From CAXBNB01 sp049115735 (GTDB lineage: Bacteria; Bacteroidota; Bacteroidia; Cytophagales; Cyclobacteriaceae), in the NCBI GenBank assembly GCA_049115735.1, contig JAGDZP010000004.1, positions 124,001 to 188,000 on the forward strand: 64,000 nucleotides of DNA, in the 5' to 3' direction. Each line of letters starts with the position of its first letter. Position 1 is the first letter of the stretch. Shown here piece after piece: positions 30,653-39,920 of this stretch. Position numbers and translations under genes: made by a program. The notes below the pieces were generated by a model, which was not told the origin of the DNA, did no database searches, and saw only the letters and a list, made by a program, of their open reading frames with translations.

Positions 30653-32008
30653 ATGGATTTAAATACGCTGACTGCAATTTCGCCCGTAGATGGTAGGTAT
30701 AGAAGAAATACGAAAGAACTGGCTCAATACTTTTCTGAATATGGGCTTATTAAAAACAGGGTATTGGTTGAAATTGAGTATTTCATTTCCTTGTGTACAA
30801 TTCCTTTGCCTCAACTTGAGTCTGTTAATAATGGCCTTTTCCCAGAGCTAAGGGAGATCTACAAGAATTTCAACGAAGTTGACGCAAACTCCATCAAAGA
30901 GGTGGAAAAAACCACGAACCATGATGTGAAAGCGGTTGAATACTTTATTAAAGAAAAATTTGATGCGTTGGGATTGTCGGAATTCAAGGAGTTTATCCAC
31001 TTCGGCCTTACATCTCAGGACATCAACAATACGGCTATCCCTTTGCAACTCAAGCATGCTTTGGAGGAAGAATATTTGATTGCCGTTAGTGGCATTGTAG
31101 ATCAGCTAGACGCTTTGGCCAATACCTGGAAGGATATTCCGATGTTGGCGAAAACGCATGGCCAACCTGCATCTCCGTCCACCATTGGCAAGGAGATTCT
31201 TGTGTTTAGCCAAAGATTGAAAGTGCAAATTGCAGGCCTGAATAACATACCGCATTCAGCAAAGTTCGGTGGAGCTACAGGAAATATGAACGCCCACAAA
31301 GTAGCCTACCCCGCTATCGACTGGGTTAGCTTTGCCAATAAATTTGTAAATGAGTCTCTCGGTCTAAGTAGAAGCTATCCAACCACCCAGATAGAACACT
31401 ATGACAACATTGCTGCTCTATTCGATAACCTGAAAAGAATAAACACTATTCTGATTGACTTCAGCCGTGATGTGTGGCAATACATTTCGATGGGTTATTT
31501 CAAGCAAAAGATTGTGAAAGGAGAAATTGGCTCATCAGCCATGCCTCATAAAGTAAACCCAATAGACTTTGAAAATGCTGAAGGCAACCTCGGGATTGCG
31601 AATGCGGTGTTTGACCATCTTTCGGGTAAACTTCCAATCTCCAGGTTGCAGAGGGATTTGACGGACTCAACTGTCCTTAGAAATGTTGGTGTGCCTGTGG
31701 CTCATGGTTTTATTGCCCTGAAGTCTCTAGACAAGGGGCTCAAAAAACTCGAGCTCAATGAAGCCGCCATCAAAAAAGACCTGGATGAAAACTGGGCAGT
31801 AGTTTCAGAAGCGATTCAAACCATTCTCAGGAGAGAAGGATATCCAAAGCCCTATGAAGCACTAAAGGACTTGACAAGAACAAATCACGTCATCACAGAA
31901 ACAAGTATTCGTGACTTTATCGAAACGCTGAATGTTTCAGAAGAGATTAAAGAAGAACTAAGGGTGATCAGCCCTTTCAACTATATCGGCATCAATCCAT
32001 TGGATTGA
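30653..32008 (+). CDS. purB: adenylosuccinate lyase PurB
   Basis: Cleaves fumarate from SAICAR and from adenylosuccinate in purine synthesis. The 451 residues carry the fumarase/aspartase signature GSSAMPHKVNPIDFENAEGN, including the mobile-loop serine, plus TTNHDVKAVEY and KTHGQPASPST blocks with the catalytic histidines. It is monocistronic, with its own promoter, and its stop is one base from the end of the convergent gene. Full length, no anomalies. Confidence 0.97.
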   Translation: MDLNTLTAISPVDGRYRRNTKELAQYFSEYGLIKNRVLVEIEYFISLCTIPLPQLESVNNGLFPELREIYKNFNEVDANSIKEVEKTTNHDVKAVEYFIKEKFDALGLSEFKEFIHFGLTSQDINNTAIPLQLKHALEEEYLIAVSGIVDQLDALANTWKDIPMLAKTHGQPASPSTIGKEILVFSQRLKVQIAGLNNIPHSAKFGGATGNMNAHKVAYPAIDWVSFANKFVNESLGLSRSYPTTQIEHYDNIAALFDNLKRINTILIDFSRDVWQYISMGYFKQKIVKGEIGSSAMPHKVNPIDFENAEGNLGIANAVFDHLSGKLPISRLQRDLTDSTVLRNVGVPVAHGFIALKSLDKGLKKLELNEAAIKKDLDENWAVVSEAIQTILRREGYPKPYEALKDLTRTNHVITETSIRDFIETLNVSEEIKEELRVISPFNYIGINPLD

Positions 32009-32009
32009 T

Positions 32010-32441
32010 TCAACCTGTTCGATCACCTGTAAGTGATTGACAGTCTCTTATTCTTTTATTGACGGTCAATTTCCACCAAGGCCCACGGCGGGCAACTAAC
32101 TTGGTTTTGGTCCACAAGTTGTGAAAAAACCTTCCCCAATATGACTTGAGGTCAATCTTCGAGGTTTCCTGAGCCAGGTATTCAAAGCCCATTTTTTGAG
32201 TAACATCCAGAGCACATGGATTTCCGTAGAGAGTTCCGTTGGTGCGCCTTTTATAGATGTACATCAGCTTTTGTCTTTTGGGCCGATTTTTCTTCAAATC
32301 TTCTTTTATCTTCTTGTCGACTTTTCTCGTAGGAATAAATTCTTCAATGCTCGATTGCGATTGCGCATGGAGAGAAAGGGAAACCAGCAACAATACTGAT
32401 AATCCGAGGATTGATTTAACAAATTGAGAATAGCCGCTCAT
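32010..32441 (-). CDS. small secreted basic protein of unknown function
   Basis: 143 residues with a signal peptide (hydrophobic ILGLSVLLLVSLSLHAQ). The mature part is strongly basic (KKIKEDLKKNRPKRQK) and has two cysteines (NPCALDV; RDCQSL) that may form a disulfide. I recognise no domain. It converges on purB with one base between the stops. Confidence 0.65.
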   Translation of the reverse strand: MSGYSQFVKSILGLSVLLLVSLSLHAQSQSSIEEFIPTRKVDKKIKEDLKKNRPKRQKLMYIYKRRTNGTLYGNPCALDVTQKMGFEYLAQETSKIDLKSYWGRFFHNLWTKTKLVARRGPWWKLTVNKRIRDCQSLTGDRTG

Positions 32442-32561
32442 AAGACCTGTTTACTGCTTACGAATATAATTCAAATTTCAAAAGGACATTCAGGTTGCCG
32501 CTTGATTTAGTCATTAGCGTAACGACTAAATTCTTGATCTCGTCTAATCGGTCGAGATTGT

Positions 32562-32819
32562 CTACAAAGAGATGATTCCTTCTATGGAGCTGGCTTCTTT
32601 GTATATTTCAATAATCTTGTCGCTCGATTCAACCATGATACTCACAGTCAGGCTAACGTATGTTCCCTTCTTAGAGGGCTTTGTCTGATAGTCGTGCTTG
32701 GAAAAAAGTGCAGATACTTCTGCCAAGCTGTTTTTGGGGACAATAAACTTGAACTTGTACAAAGCTGGGAAAGTGTACTGCTGCTCAAGTTTTTCTTTGA
32801 ATGAATCTATATCTGCCAT
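32562..32819 (-). CDS. DUF493 family protein (YbeD-like)
   Basis: An 85-residue protein with the ferredoxin-like YbeD fold: FPALYKFKFIVPKNS, then YVSLTVSIMVESSDKIIEIYKEASSI. The fold resembles ACT regulatory domains, but its role is not settled. It lies downstream of the PpiD-like gene, from which a terminator at 32825-32854 separates it. Confidence 0.88.
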   Translation of the reverse strand: MADIDSFKEKLEQQYTFPALYKFKFIVPKNSLAEVSALFSKHDYQTKPSKKGTYVSLTVSIMVESSDKIIEIYKEASSIEGIISL

Positions 32820-32824
32820 AAAAC

Positions 32825-32854
32825 AAAAAAGGGAGTGAATTGTGGCTCACTCCC
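32825..32854 (-). terminator. terminator of the PpiD-like gene
   Basis: On the minus strand GGGAGTGA pairs with TCACTCCC (arms at 32847-32854 and 32831-32838), followed by six T residues (complement of 32825-32830). Confidence 0.75.
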
Positions 32855-32875
32855 AGTATTTTCTTTATTTCAAAA

Positions 32876-34987
32876 CTAAAAGAACCTGTATCGGTCGTCT
32901 TCGATCTGAGCCAGTTCTTTTACCGATCTGTCAATTTTGAAAGGAGTACTGGACTGCCTCTTTTGCTCGATTTGAGTTTGATAAGGTACATAATCAGCAA
33001 TATCTGCCGGATCCACTTTGTTCAATAGCTCGATGATGATCACTCCATTGTCCAAAGCAAATGGCTGTGTCTTTTCTCCATTTTCCATAGAGAAAATCAA
33101 TCCCACAGCTTCTGGCGCCAATCCAACGCTATTGATAGAGTTGCTGCTTAGTTTCAAGCCATCCTGAGTATATACTGCAGCATCATCGCCATATGCATCA
33201 GCAATTTCTTGCAACTCACCCGATTCGGCCAATTTACCTTTTATGATCTCAGCTTTCTTTTGGTCTTTTACCTTTCTCTCGATAGCATTTCTCACTGACT
33301 CCAGATCAGCAGTACCTTCCTCTTGTTTTCCGGTCATTACAGCGATCACATAAGTATTGTCGATTTCATAAATATCAGAAACATCACCTACGCTTGCCGT
33401 ATTGTACAACCATGAAACAATTCCTCTTCCCTCGGTCAGGCTTCCGATTCTTCTGTCATTCTTTCCGATACGGTTGGCAGATTTAATATCTAAACCATCC
33501 TCTTTGGCATTGGCGTCAAACTCAGCATAGTTTCTACTCTTTACTGAGAAAAGTTCTGCTTCTCTGTAGAATTTATTTCTTGTCTGGTCGCTTACGTAGA
33601 TTTCAAGCTCCACTTTCGCCACTTTATATTCTATATTTGTTTTTAGCTCTGTAACGTCAATGATGTGATACCCAAAGTCAGTTTCCACAACATCTCTTAA
33701 CAGCCCTTTTTCTGTAGCATCAAAAACTGCCTCCTGAAATGGTGCAACCATCTGTCCTTCGCTGAACCACCCAAGATCTCCTCCATTAGTAGCTGTACCG
33801 TCAGTTCCGTGAATTCTGGCCATCTCAGCGAAATCAGCTCCATTTCTAATTTCTCTCAATATCTTTCTTGCTTCAGCTTTTGCATTAGCCTTAGCCGCAT
33901 CTGTATCATCCTCAGCCTTGAATAGGATGTGACTGGCCTTAGCAGAGTATTGAATGCCCTCAGATGCAGAAGCCAGCTTATACAACACATACTTTCCATT
34001 GTCCAACTCCGGGCCAACAACTGCACCTGCCTCTACCAACTCTCCATCAACAAACAAGGCGTCTGGAATGTTGTCTGATTTATAAGTAATAAATGGCAGT
34101 GTGCCATCAGAATTGATCACAGCGTAGATAGAATCATTCTCAGCAGTTTCAAAACCGGCTTTGAGTGTCTCAATTTCCTTTTTCACCATGGCCGTATCGG
34201 ATGGTGAGGCTGTCACCTCGAAAGTCACATATTTAATGCTCCTGGCAGCTTCCCTTTGATATTCATCTTTTTTGCTCTCAAGATAATCTTCTAACTCGTC
34301 TTCGGTGATGTCTACTGCTGAATCGCTAAGAGAGCTGTATGGTACATACACATACTGAATATCAGCTGAAGCAGCCGTTGTTTTGTATTCTTGTCTTGCT
34401 TCTTCCTCAGAAGCATAGTTAGTCTTAATCAAAAGGTTTTCATACTTCAGCCTTCTTCTTGATGGTCCCAGGTTGCTTTCGAACTGATACCACGCAGCAC
34501 GCTGCTGTGGAGCTTGAGTTGACAAGTTTTTCAAAAACTCAACCACAAGATTCTTGTCAAATTGTCCAGTTTGCTGATTTGTGAATATCGGAATTTGCGC
34601 AATTTGAGGGCTGATGTTTTGTCCCTGTACCATATCGATCAACTCGTCTTCAGATACTTCTATAGACAATTCTTCGAATTGATTTTTGTAAGCGATATCT
34701 GCAATCATAGCATCCCAGGCCTGGTTACGAATAGATACCAACTCGTTTGATGTTGGGTTTCTGCCTGTGCTCGAACTAAAATTGAACGATACCTCATCAA
34801 TCTTGGCTATAAAATCATCTCTGGAAATAGTTACACCATCTATCTCGCCAATATCAGTGTTAGTACCACCCAGCAAGACAGAATTAGGACCCAACAGATC
34901 TCCCGCAATGAAAGCGATAATTGAGAAGGCTATTACGCCAACTACCACTTTCCCCATTTTATTCCTAAGCGTATTTATTAATGCCAT
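32876..34987 (-). CDS. membrane-anchored peptidylprolyl isomerase, PpiD/SurA-like
   Basis: A periplasmic folding factor of 703 residues anchored by one N-terminal helix (KVVVGVIAFSIIAFIAGDLL). A SurA-like chaperone region follows, and a parvulin domain lies at about 343-450 (SHILFKAEDD; DGTATNGGDLGWFSEGQMVAPFQEAVF; TDFGYHIIDV). A second, degenerate parvulin-like stretch follows. It probably helps release and fold secreted and outer-membrane proteins. It follows the CorC-like gene on the same strand but has its own promoter and terminator. The name ppiD is not used because domain length and order differ from the proteobacterial protein. Confidence 0.9.
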   Translation of the reverse strand: MALINTLRNKMGKVVVGVIAFSIIAFIAGDLLGPNSVLLGGTNTDIGEIDGVTISRDDFIAKIDEVSFNFSSSTGRNPTSNELVSIRNQAWDAMIADIAYKNQFEELSIEVSEDELIDMVQGQNISPQIAQIPIFTNQQTGQFDKNLVVEFLKNLSTQAPQQRAAWYQFESNLGPSRRRLKYENLLIKTNYASEEEARQEYKTTAASADIQYVYVPYSSLSDSAVDITEDELEDYLESKKDEYQREAARSIKYVTFEVTASPSDTAMVKKEIETLKAGFETAENDSIYAVINSDGTLPFITYKSDNIPDALFVDGELVEAGAVVGPELDNGKYVLYKLASASEGIQYSAKASHILFKAEDDTDAAKANAKAEARKILREIRNGADFAEMARIHGTDGTATNGGDLGWFSEGQMVAPFQEAVFDATEKGLLRDVVETDFGYHIIDVTELKTNIEYKVAKVELEIYVSDQTRNKFYREAELFSVKSRNYAEFDANAKEDGLDIKSANRIGKNDRRIGSLTEGRGIVSWLYNTASVGDVSDIYEIDNTYVIAVMTGKQEEGTADLESVRNAIERKVKDQKKAEIIKGKLAESGELQEIADAYGDDAAVYTQDGLKLSSNSINSVGLAPEAVGLIFSMENGEKTQPFALDNGVIIIELLNKVDPADIADYVPYQTQIEQKRQSSTPFKIDRSVKELAQIEDDRYRFF

Positions 34988-35094
34988 TTGTTAATGTTCT
35001 TTAAATAAATTTTAATCTTATTCCTTACAAACTGTCCTTCAAATATATTGTTGAATATTCCGATCTAAACGGATAATAAAGATATGAAGCGGCG

Positions 35095-35126
35095 CAAAAG
35101 TAATTATATATGTCCTTAAAAACCAA
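35095..35126 (-). promoter_or_regulatory. promoter of the PpiD-like gene
   Basis: On the minus strand TTG (35126-35124), a 21-base spacer and TACTTTTG (35102-35095) match the -33 and -7 consensus. The leader to the ATG at 34987 would be about 100 bases. Confidence 0.55.
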
Positions 35127-35153
35127 ATTTTTAGTGGCTTAGACTTGCGCCAT

Positions 35154-36440
35154 TTAATCGTCATCAAAAGAGCGGTCTAATTGCAGTTTGATCTTCTCGA
35201 TTCTTGTGTCTTCCATGGATAGGATTTCCATGTTAAATCGAGGAATTTTGATAATCTGATTCAACTCCGGTAAATTTTCATTGATAGACAAAACCAGCCC
35301 ACCCAGGGTATCATATTCACCCTCCGGTAAGCCCCATTCGTATTTATCATTCAGGTAGTCAATCTCGTGCCGAGCACTCAATATGAAATTATCCTCATCC
35401 AGCTTGATCTCTGTCAATTCCTCATCGTCGTGCTCATCCCTTATTTCGCCAAATATTTCTTCGATGATATCCTCAATGGTTACAATCCCTGATGTTCCAC
35501 CATACTCATCCACTACCAAAGCAATACTCTTATGTTCTGAAATAAGCTGGATCAAGAGTTCATTAGCAGCCATGGTTTCTGGAACGATGGTAATAGTAGT
35601 CAGAATGTCTCTGATCAATTTCGGCTTTTTGAATAGCTCAAGCGTATGACAATAACCTATGACATTGTCTATTGATTCGTCATAAACAACAATTTTGGAG
35701 TGGCCGCTTTCCATCAGCGCTTCCTTGAGTTGGTCTATTTTTTCAGACACATCCACCCCCACTATTTCTGTCCTGGGTATCATGCACTCCCTTACTTTTA
35801 CCGTTTTGAAGTCAAGCGCGTTGTTGAAAATTTTTGTATTGATTTCTTCCTCTTGTGAGGATTCTGGCTTTGCAGCTACAAAACTCTTCACGTACTGGTT
35901 TAGGTCAGTCAAGCTGAAGATCGGTTTGTCCTCAGAATAGTCAAGCCGTAATACTTTCGTAATGAAAAACTTACTTGTGACGGTAACCAGGAATACCGCC
36001 GGATACAAAATATAATATATAATCAGGAATGGCATAGAAAACACCGAAAGCAAGAAATATGGATTAATCATAAATATGCTTTTTGGTAAAAACTCAGCCG
36101 TTATCAAAACTATCAGTGTAGACACGATAGTTTGTACAAGCATCACCCAGCCACTGTTATTCATACTCTCAGGAAGAATGTTTATCACCCATGACTCCAA
36201 TACTACGGCCATGAAAATACCATACAGTACCAATGCAAGATTGTTACCGATAAGGATAGTAGAAATGAATTTAGAGGGATTCTGAGCAAACTTCGAAATA
36301 ATCTTTCCTGACGTTGAGCCCTGCTTTCCCTGCAGTTCAATATGCAACCTGTTAGAAGATATAAACGCGATTTCAATACCTGAAAACAAGGCTGAAAACA
36401 ACAAACAAATAATAATTGAACTGATAAGGTATGGATCCAT
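35154..36440 (-). CDS. CorC/CNNM-like transporter or GldE-like protein (DUF21, CBS pair, CorC-HlyC)
   Basis: 428 residues. A DUF21 membrane domain (about 1-170, four hydrophobic segments, starting SALFSGIEIAFISSNRLHIE) is followed by two CBS repeats (MIPRTEIVGVDVSE; VVDEYGGTSGIVTIEDIIEEIFGEI) and a C-terminal CorC-HlyC ligand domain. Members export magnesium or cobalt or act as gliding proteins (GldE) in Bacteroidota; the sequence alone does not choose between them. It is 11 bases downstream of the gene for a 55-residue membrane protein and in line with lptC, so the three form an operon. Confidence 0.88.
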   Translation of the reverse strand: MDPYLISSIIICLLFSALFSGIEIAFISSNRLHIELQGKQGSTSGKIISKFAQNPSKFISTILIGNNLALVLYGIFMAVVLESWVINILPESMNNSGWVMLVQTIVSTLIVLITAEFLPKSIFMINPYFLLSVFSMPFLIIYYILYPAVFLVTVTSKFFITKVLRLDYSEDKPIFSLTDLNQYVKSFVAAKPESSQEEEINTKIFNNALDFKTVKVRECMIPRTEIVGVDVSEKIDQLKEALMESGHSKIVVYDESIDNVIGYCHTLELFKKPKLIRDILTTITIVPETMAANELLIQLISEHKSIALVVDEYGGTSGIVTIEDIIEEIFGEIRDEHDDEELTEIKLDEDNFILSARHEIDYLNDKYEWGLPEGEYDTLGGLVLSINENLPELNQIIKIPRFNMEILSMEDTRIEKIKLQLDRSFDDD

Positions 36441-36451
36441 TCGGATGTGGT

Positions 36452-36619
36452 TCAGGACTGTTTGGATTTGTCCTTTCTTATTTTATATAAAAGTAATAGA
36501 CATATACTTAACATAAAAATCCAGTAAGAATATGCAAAGCCCAAGGTCATGGTCTGATGAAGACCTATTAAGAAAAAACCCGCTGATAGCGTAAGTAATA
36601 ATATTTGAATCAAGCCCAT
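36452..36619 (-). CDS. 55-residue membrane protein between lptC and the CorC-like gene
   Basis: ATG at 36619, TGA at 36454-36452. The protein has two hydrophobic helices, GLIQILLLTLSAGFFLIGLH and the stretch WIFMLSICLLLLYKI, joined by a short polar loop, and a basic tail (RKDKSKQS). It starts 2 bases after the lptC stop and ends 11 bases before the next start, which supports real translation. Its position suggests a helper for envelope assembly; no function is known to me. Confidence 0.7.
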   Translation of the reverse strand: MGLIQILLLTLSAGFFLIGLHQTMTLGFAYSYWIFMLSICLLLLYKIRKDKSKQS

Positions 36620-36621
36620 AA

Positions 36622-37170
36622 TTAAAACGTTTCCTCAAGGGACAATGTTCCAGACGGATTGAGTATGGTGTAACTTCCAAAATCCTGATCAGCGGTAAGG
36701 CCTTCTCCGGTATGGATTTCATCCTCAGACTTGATTGTCACAAATTTATCAGTATGTACTTGCTCATCCTTTGGTGTCCAAATCAATTCTTCTGTCGAGA
36801 GTTCATCCTTAGAAGCCACATTGTATAAGACGACATTACCTTCCGCTCTGTAGTGATCCTTCCTTTTTACATAATATCCCCGATCTGCAACTAGCACAGA
36901 ACTAACTGCTTCCTTTTCATCAAAGAACTCTATGTATACGCCCTCTGGAAACTCTTTGTCGTTGTTTTCCATCACCAACTCCTTCAGGGCCTGGAGTTTT
37001 ATTTTGACCTTGGTAGAATCAGTGAAGAAAAGTGTAACACTATCCATCTCTATAGAAGGCCCTTCGAATTTTTCCTGCTCTAGTACTTTTTCGCTTTTAA
37101 TATCTTCACAAGCGAGAAGCCCTAGCCAAAGTATAATCAAAGAGAATAAGATATTATGTTTTGCAAACAT
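36622..37170 (-). CDS. lptC: LPS export periplasmic protein LptC (lipoprotein form)
   Basis: A member of the Lpt bridge that moves lipopolysaccharide from the inner to the outer membrane. 182 residues; the N-terminus has a lipobox-like GLLACED (Cys21) in place of the usual single helix. The rest is a beta-jellyroll pattern: SVTLFFTDSTKVKIKLQAL, VYIEFFDEKEAVSSVLVADR, YRAEGNVVLYN, TLSLEETF. In many Bacteroidota lptC carries this anchor and sits next to TPR and CorC-like genes, as here. A terminator upstream separates it from the TPR gene. Confidence 0.88.
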   Translation of the reverse strand: MFAKHNILFSLIILWLGLLACEDIKSEKVLEQEKFEGPSIEMDSVTLFFTDSTKVKIKLQALKELVMENNDKEFPEGVYIEFFDEKEAVSSVLVADRGYYVKRKDHYRAEGNVVLYNVASKDELSTEELIWTPKDEQVHTDKFVTIKSEDEIHTGEGLTADQDFGSYTILNPSGTLSLEETF

Positions 37171-37179
37171 CTATAAAGC

Positions 37180-37210
37180 AAAAAAGCATCCCCGTCAGAC
37201 CGGAGATGCT
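37180..37210 (-). terminator. terminator of the barrel protein/TPR operon
   Basis: On the minus strand AGCATC (37210-37205) pairs with GATGCT (37190-37185), extended by CCGG/GGGG pairing across one mismatch and followed by five to six T residues. It lies between the TPR gene and lptC, so lptC may have its own promoter or depend on readthrough. Confidence 0.65.
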
Positions 37211-37234
37211 ATTGTTAACTTAATTTCAAATAAC

Positions 37235-38530
37235 TTAAGGCCTTCTGGCAAGTTTTACGGATTCGTTTATCCAACAACCACAATTCATCACCTGTCCTTC
37301 GGTCAAACCCAATTCGAATATTTCACCGATAGACGGAAACTGTTCCTTTGCGTTTTGCATCATTTGAGAATTACCAGCTTTTTGATATTGGTTAAATGCA
37401 GCTATAAATACCAGTCGGTCGTCTACTTTACTTACTCCTTGTCGGCATTCCTCATAGCTCTGCATATACAAATTGCCGATCATACTGTATGCATCTTTCA
37501 TTGATGGATCAATAGCAAGTGCCTTTCTGGCATGCGTCCTGGCGGCAGACTTTTGACCTTTATTAGAATAAAGTTGTGCTTTGCTATAGTATATTTCAGC
37601 TTTCTTCAAGTCATCATCAGAATATTCAATGGCCTTGTCGTAGTATTCGTGGGCCTTATCGAGCTCACCAGCAGAGCTATGCTTCACAGCGATAACCTTT
37701 GCCAACCCAAAGTCAGGCTCTTTTTCAAACAACAATACAGCCGCCTCCAGGAACAACGGACTGTCAGTACATTTTCCTGTCAACATAAGTCCGAAAACTT
37801 TTTTGGCCATATTAAGATCGCCAGTTTCCTTCATTTTCGGTCCTAAGTTGTTCTCTACAAATTTGCAGTCAACAGTAACAGTTGCCGTCAACAGCTTGTC
37901 TACGTTCTCCTGGTATTTCTTAAGTCTTTCAACGTTTTTTCCTTTTTTGATCTTGGCATCAATCACATCTGATACAATACCATATTTCTCAATTACCGTT
38001 TCGTCGCTGATATCTCCTCCGCTCAGTTTGAATCTTCTGATAACATCCATGTAGGCAACTAGGTTGTTGTCGAGAGTATTGTCACCATTCAATGTGAATG
38101 TTCGGTCATACAGATCCAATAAATCTTTGTACTTAGACTTGTTTCCTTTGTAATATTTATACGCTACAAATGCTTTTCTATTCAGTACGTTTCCTTCATC
38201 ACCAAAATGTTCTATTCTGAGGTCGTACATGCTAAGCGCCTTGTCCTGATATTCTACCTTCTTAGCCGCATCAGCTTCTTTTTTCGCTAGACCTTCATAG
38301 ATTTTTGCCCCGTTGATATAGAGAGACTTGTTCAAATTTGGAGCATTTTCCAATAACCATGAGTGTGATTCTATCGCAGTAGTATATTGATTGCTTTTTA
38401 AGGCATCAGTGTACAATGCATTTTTTTCTTTCGCAGTTTCAACATCCGCAGGCCAATTCCATCCCGGTTGAGCTTGTACAGCAAAAGATGCTAGTAAGAA
38501 GATAAGGCCGAAAATTACTTGTCTTTTCAT
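37235..38530 (-). CDS. secreted TPR repeat protein
   Basis: 432 residues from the ATG at 38530, which starts a signal peptide (MKRQVIFGLIFLLASFAVQAQ); an ATG at 38629 would overlap the upstream gene and hide the signal. The mature protein is helical, with tetratricopeptide pairs best seen near the C-terminus (DKAHEYYDKAIEYSDDDL; AEIYYSKAQLYSNKGQKSA; ARKALAIDPSMKDAYSMIG). TPR arrays are protein-binding scaffolds; with the adjacent barrel protein it may form an envelope complex. Last gene before the terminator at 37180-37210. Confidence 0.85.
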   Translation of the reverse strand: MKRQVIFGLIFLLASFAVQAQPGWNWPADVETAKEKNALYTDALKSNQYTTAIESHSWLLENAPNLNKSLYINGAKIYEGLAKKEADAAKKVEYQDKALSMYDLRIEHFGDEGNVLNRKAFVAYKYYKGNKSKYKDLLDLYDRTFTLNGDNTLDNNLVAYMDVIRRFKLSGGDISDETVIEKYGIVSDVIDAKIKKGKNVERLKKYQENVDKLLTATVTVDCKFVENNLGPKMKETGDLNMAKKVFGLMLTGKCTDSPLFLEAAVLLFEKEPDFGLAKVIAVKHSSAGELDKAHEYYDKAIEYSDDDLKKAEIYYSKAQLYSNKGQKSAARTHARKALAIDPSMKDAYSMIGNLYMQSYEECRQGVSKVDDRLVFIAAFNQYQKAGNSQMMQNAKEQFPSIGEIFELGLTEGQVMNCGCWINESVKLARRP

Positions 38531-38601
38531 TATTGTGTTATTTGAATTTAAGCGTTTTAAAGTCCTGTCTAAAAAAAACAGAACCTCAAATTTAAGTTGG
38601 T

Positions 38602-39867
38602 TTAATAAAATTTCCTCCTTTGGAACCATTTATCATTAATTGTGGCTCCTATTACGAATTTAAAATATCTCTCTCTTATCAAATCATCTGACCTGGTTCC
38701 CCTTTGGCCCAGCTTAAAAGCAAAATCTAAGCCAGAGACAGTATTGAATGGTAGTGTCCAGCCAAAATTGATGCCAAAGTCATTTATACTCTTGCCATTA
38801 ATTACATAAGGCACTTGCTGGTAGTTCAACCCAAATCGATACCTTATTCTTTTGAAATAGCTGTTGACACTAGTATAATCAGGAATAAACTCCATTCCTG
38901 CACCTATTATTAGGGAACTTCTAAACTGATCACCATCGGATTCTAGTCCTGCAAATTGCTTCCAGGTTTGTCTCTTTACATCAAGGGAAATAACGTAAGC
39001 ATTTAGTTTCTCATAAGAGACTCCAAAGCCGATTTCTGATGGCAAACTAAATTTTCCCTTTTCATTATTGATCAATGTATCACCGGGAAAAGCACTTCCC
39101 GAAATACTCTGCCTTTCTAACCTCATCAGCCTGGTACCATTTAGGTCTGCCGCCAATTCATAAACCATTCCCAGGTTTACATGCTTTCTGTCAGCAATTT
39201 TCTTTCTATAGCTAAGTCCAGTTGTGTATTTAAAACCCCTATATTCTGTTTTTTCGAAAAGTGCTGACGCCAATGGCGCGTTAAAATCAGCATCTCCAAA
39301 ATCGGTAACTGTAGAATTTTCTACTGAACCGAAAAGGAAAGTTGCCTTCACTCCAAAATTGATGCCCTTGCCCAATGCAAAACCATTGGAAAAGTAAGCC
39401 TGGGTAATACCCCCAATACCTGTAAAATTGAAGGTGACCGGAACAGTAGTACCTTCTACAACATCGGTTGCCCTAACGTCATAATTGACGGAACTATAGG
39501 GCATGAACCCTATACTGGAAGTCCACTTGGACGTAATAATTGGAAATGCAAAAGCCATGTATCGTATTCCACCCGTTCCACTTTTTTGAGTTTGTGCCTG
39601 ACTGGACACATTCCTTGTTTCTGCTCCAACGCCCATCTGAAAAGCCGTCAGTACATTATAAGGTAATAATGCCGGATTCAGATTGTTGATATGATAAAAT
39701 GATGGAGTCGCAATTCCTACTTCGCCCATAGCAAAATGGTTGGACAAGCTCAGGTCGGATAAATCGCCAATGCCATTGATGGTATATGGAGAAAAAGTGT
39801 TCTGCGCAAGAAGACTTTGTCCTCCAAGTACGAGTATCAATACTAATGCCCTAATCTTTATGTTCAT
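38602..39867 (-). CDS. outer-membrane beta-barrel protein
   Basis: 421 residues with a signal peptide (hydrophobic LVLILVLGGQSLLAQ). The rest alternates aromatic-rich strands and turns: SSIGFMPYSSVNYDVRAT, FKYTTGLSYRKKIADR, VNLGMVYELAADLNG, YRFGLNYQQVPYVING, FVIGATINDKWF. The pattern resembles FadL/PorV-like barrels. It is 71 bases upstream of the TPR gene and probably co-transcribed. The promoter-like element and a perfect 9-base inverted repeat lie upstream. Transport substrate unknown. Confidence 0.8.
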   Translation of the reverse strand: MNIKIRALVLILVLGGQSLLAQNTFSPYTINGIGDLSDLSLSNHFAMGEVGIATPSFYHINNLNPALLPYNVLTAFQMGVGAETRNVSSQAQTQKSGTGGIRYMAFAFPIITSKWTSSIGFMPYSSVNYDVRATDVVEGTTVPVTFNFTGIGGITQAYFSNGFALGKGINFGVKATFLFGSVENSTVTDFGDADFNAPLASALFEKTEYRGFKYTTGLSYRKKIADRKHVNLGMVYELAADLNGTRLMRLERQSISGSAFPGDTLINNEKGKFSLPSEIGFGVSYEKLNAYVISLDVKRQTWKQFAGLESDGDQFRSSLIIGAGMEFIPDYTSVNSYFKRIRYRFGLNYQQVPYVINGKSINDFGINFGWTLPFNTVSGLDFAFKLGQRGTRSDDLIRERYFKFVIGATINDKWFQRRKFY

Positions 39868-39882
39868 CTGCTCTTTATCCTA

Positions 39883-39920
39883 TTAAATTGTGTGTCTACA
39901 ATTTAAGGGCTGCAAAGATG
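39883..39920 (-). promoter_or_regulatory. promoter and 5'-end hairpin of the barrel protein operon
   Basis: On the minus strand CATCTTTG (39920-39913) is one base off TAnnTTTG. Next to it TTAAATTGT (39883-39891) and ACAATTTAA (39898-39906) form a perfect 9-base inverted repeat with a 6-base loop, 15 bases before the ATG. If transcription begins near 39906 the hairpin would be the very 5' end of the mRNA; otherwise it is an operator. Confidence 0.45.

Noticed and set aside
32196..32399. Plus-strand 67-codon frame opposite the small basic secreted protein
   Set aside because: The minus-strand frame has a clear signal peptide and normal gene context; the plus-strand frame has neither.
36483..36722. 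79-codon minus-strand frame between the CorC-like gene and lptC
   Set aside because: It overlaps the end of lptC in another frame; the 55-residue frame at 36452-36619 fits the operon spacing and membrane pattern far better.
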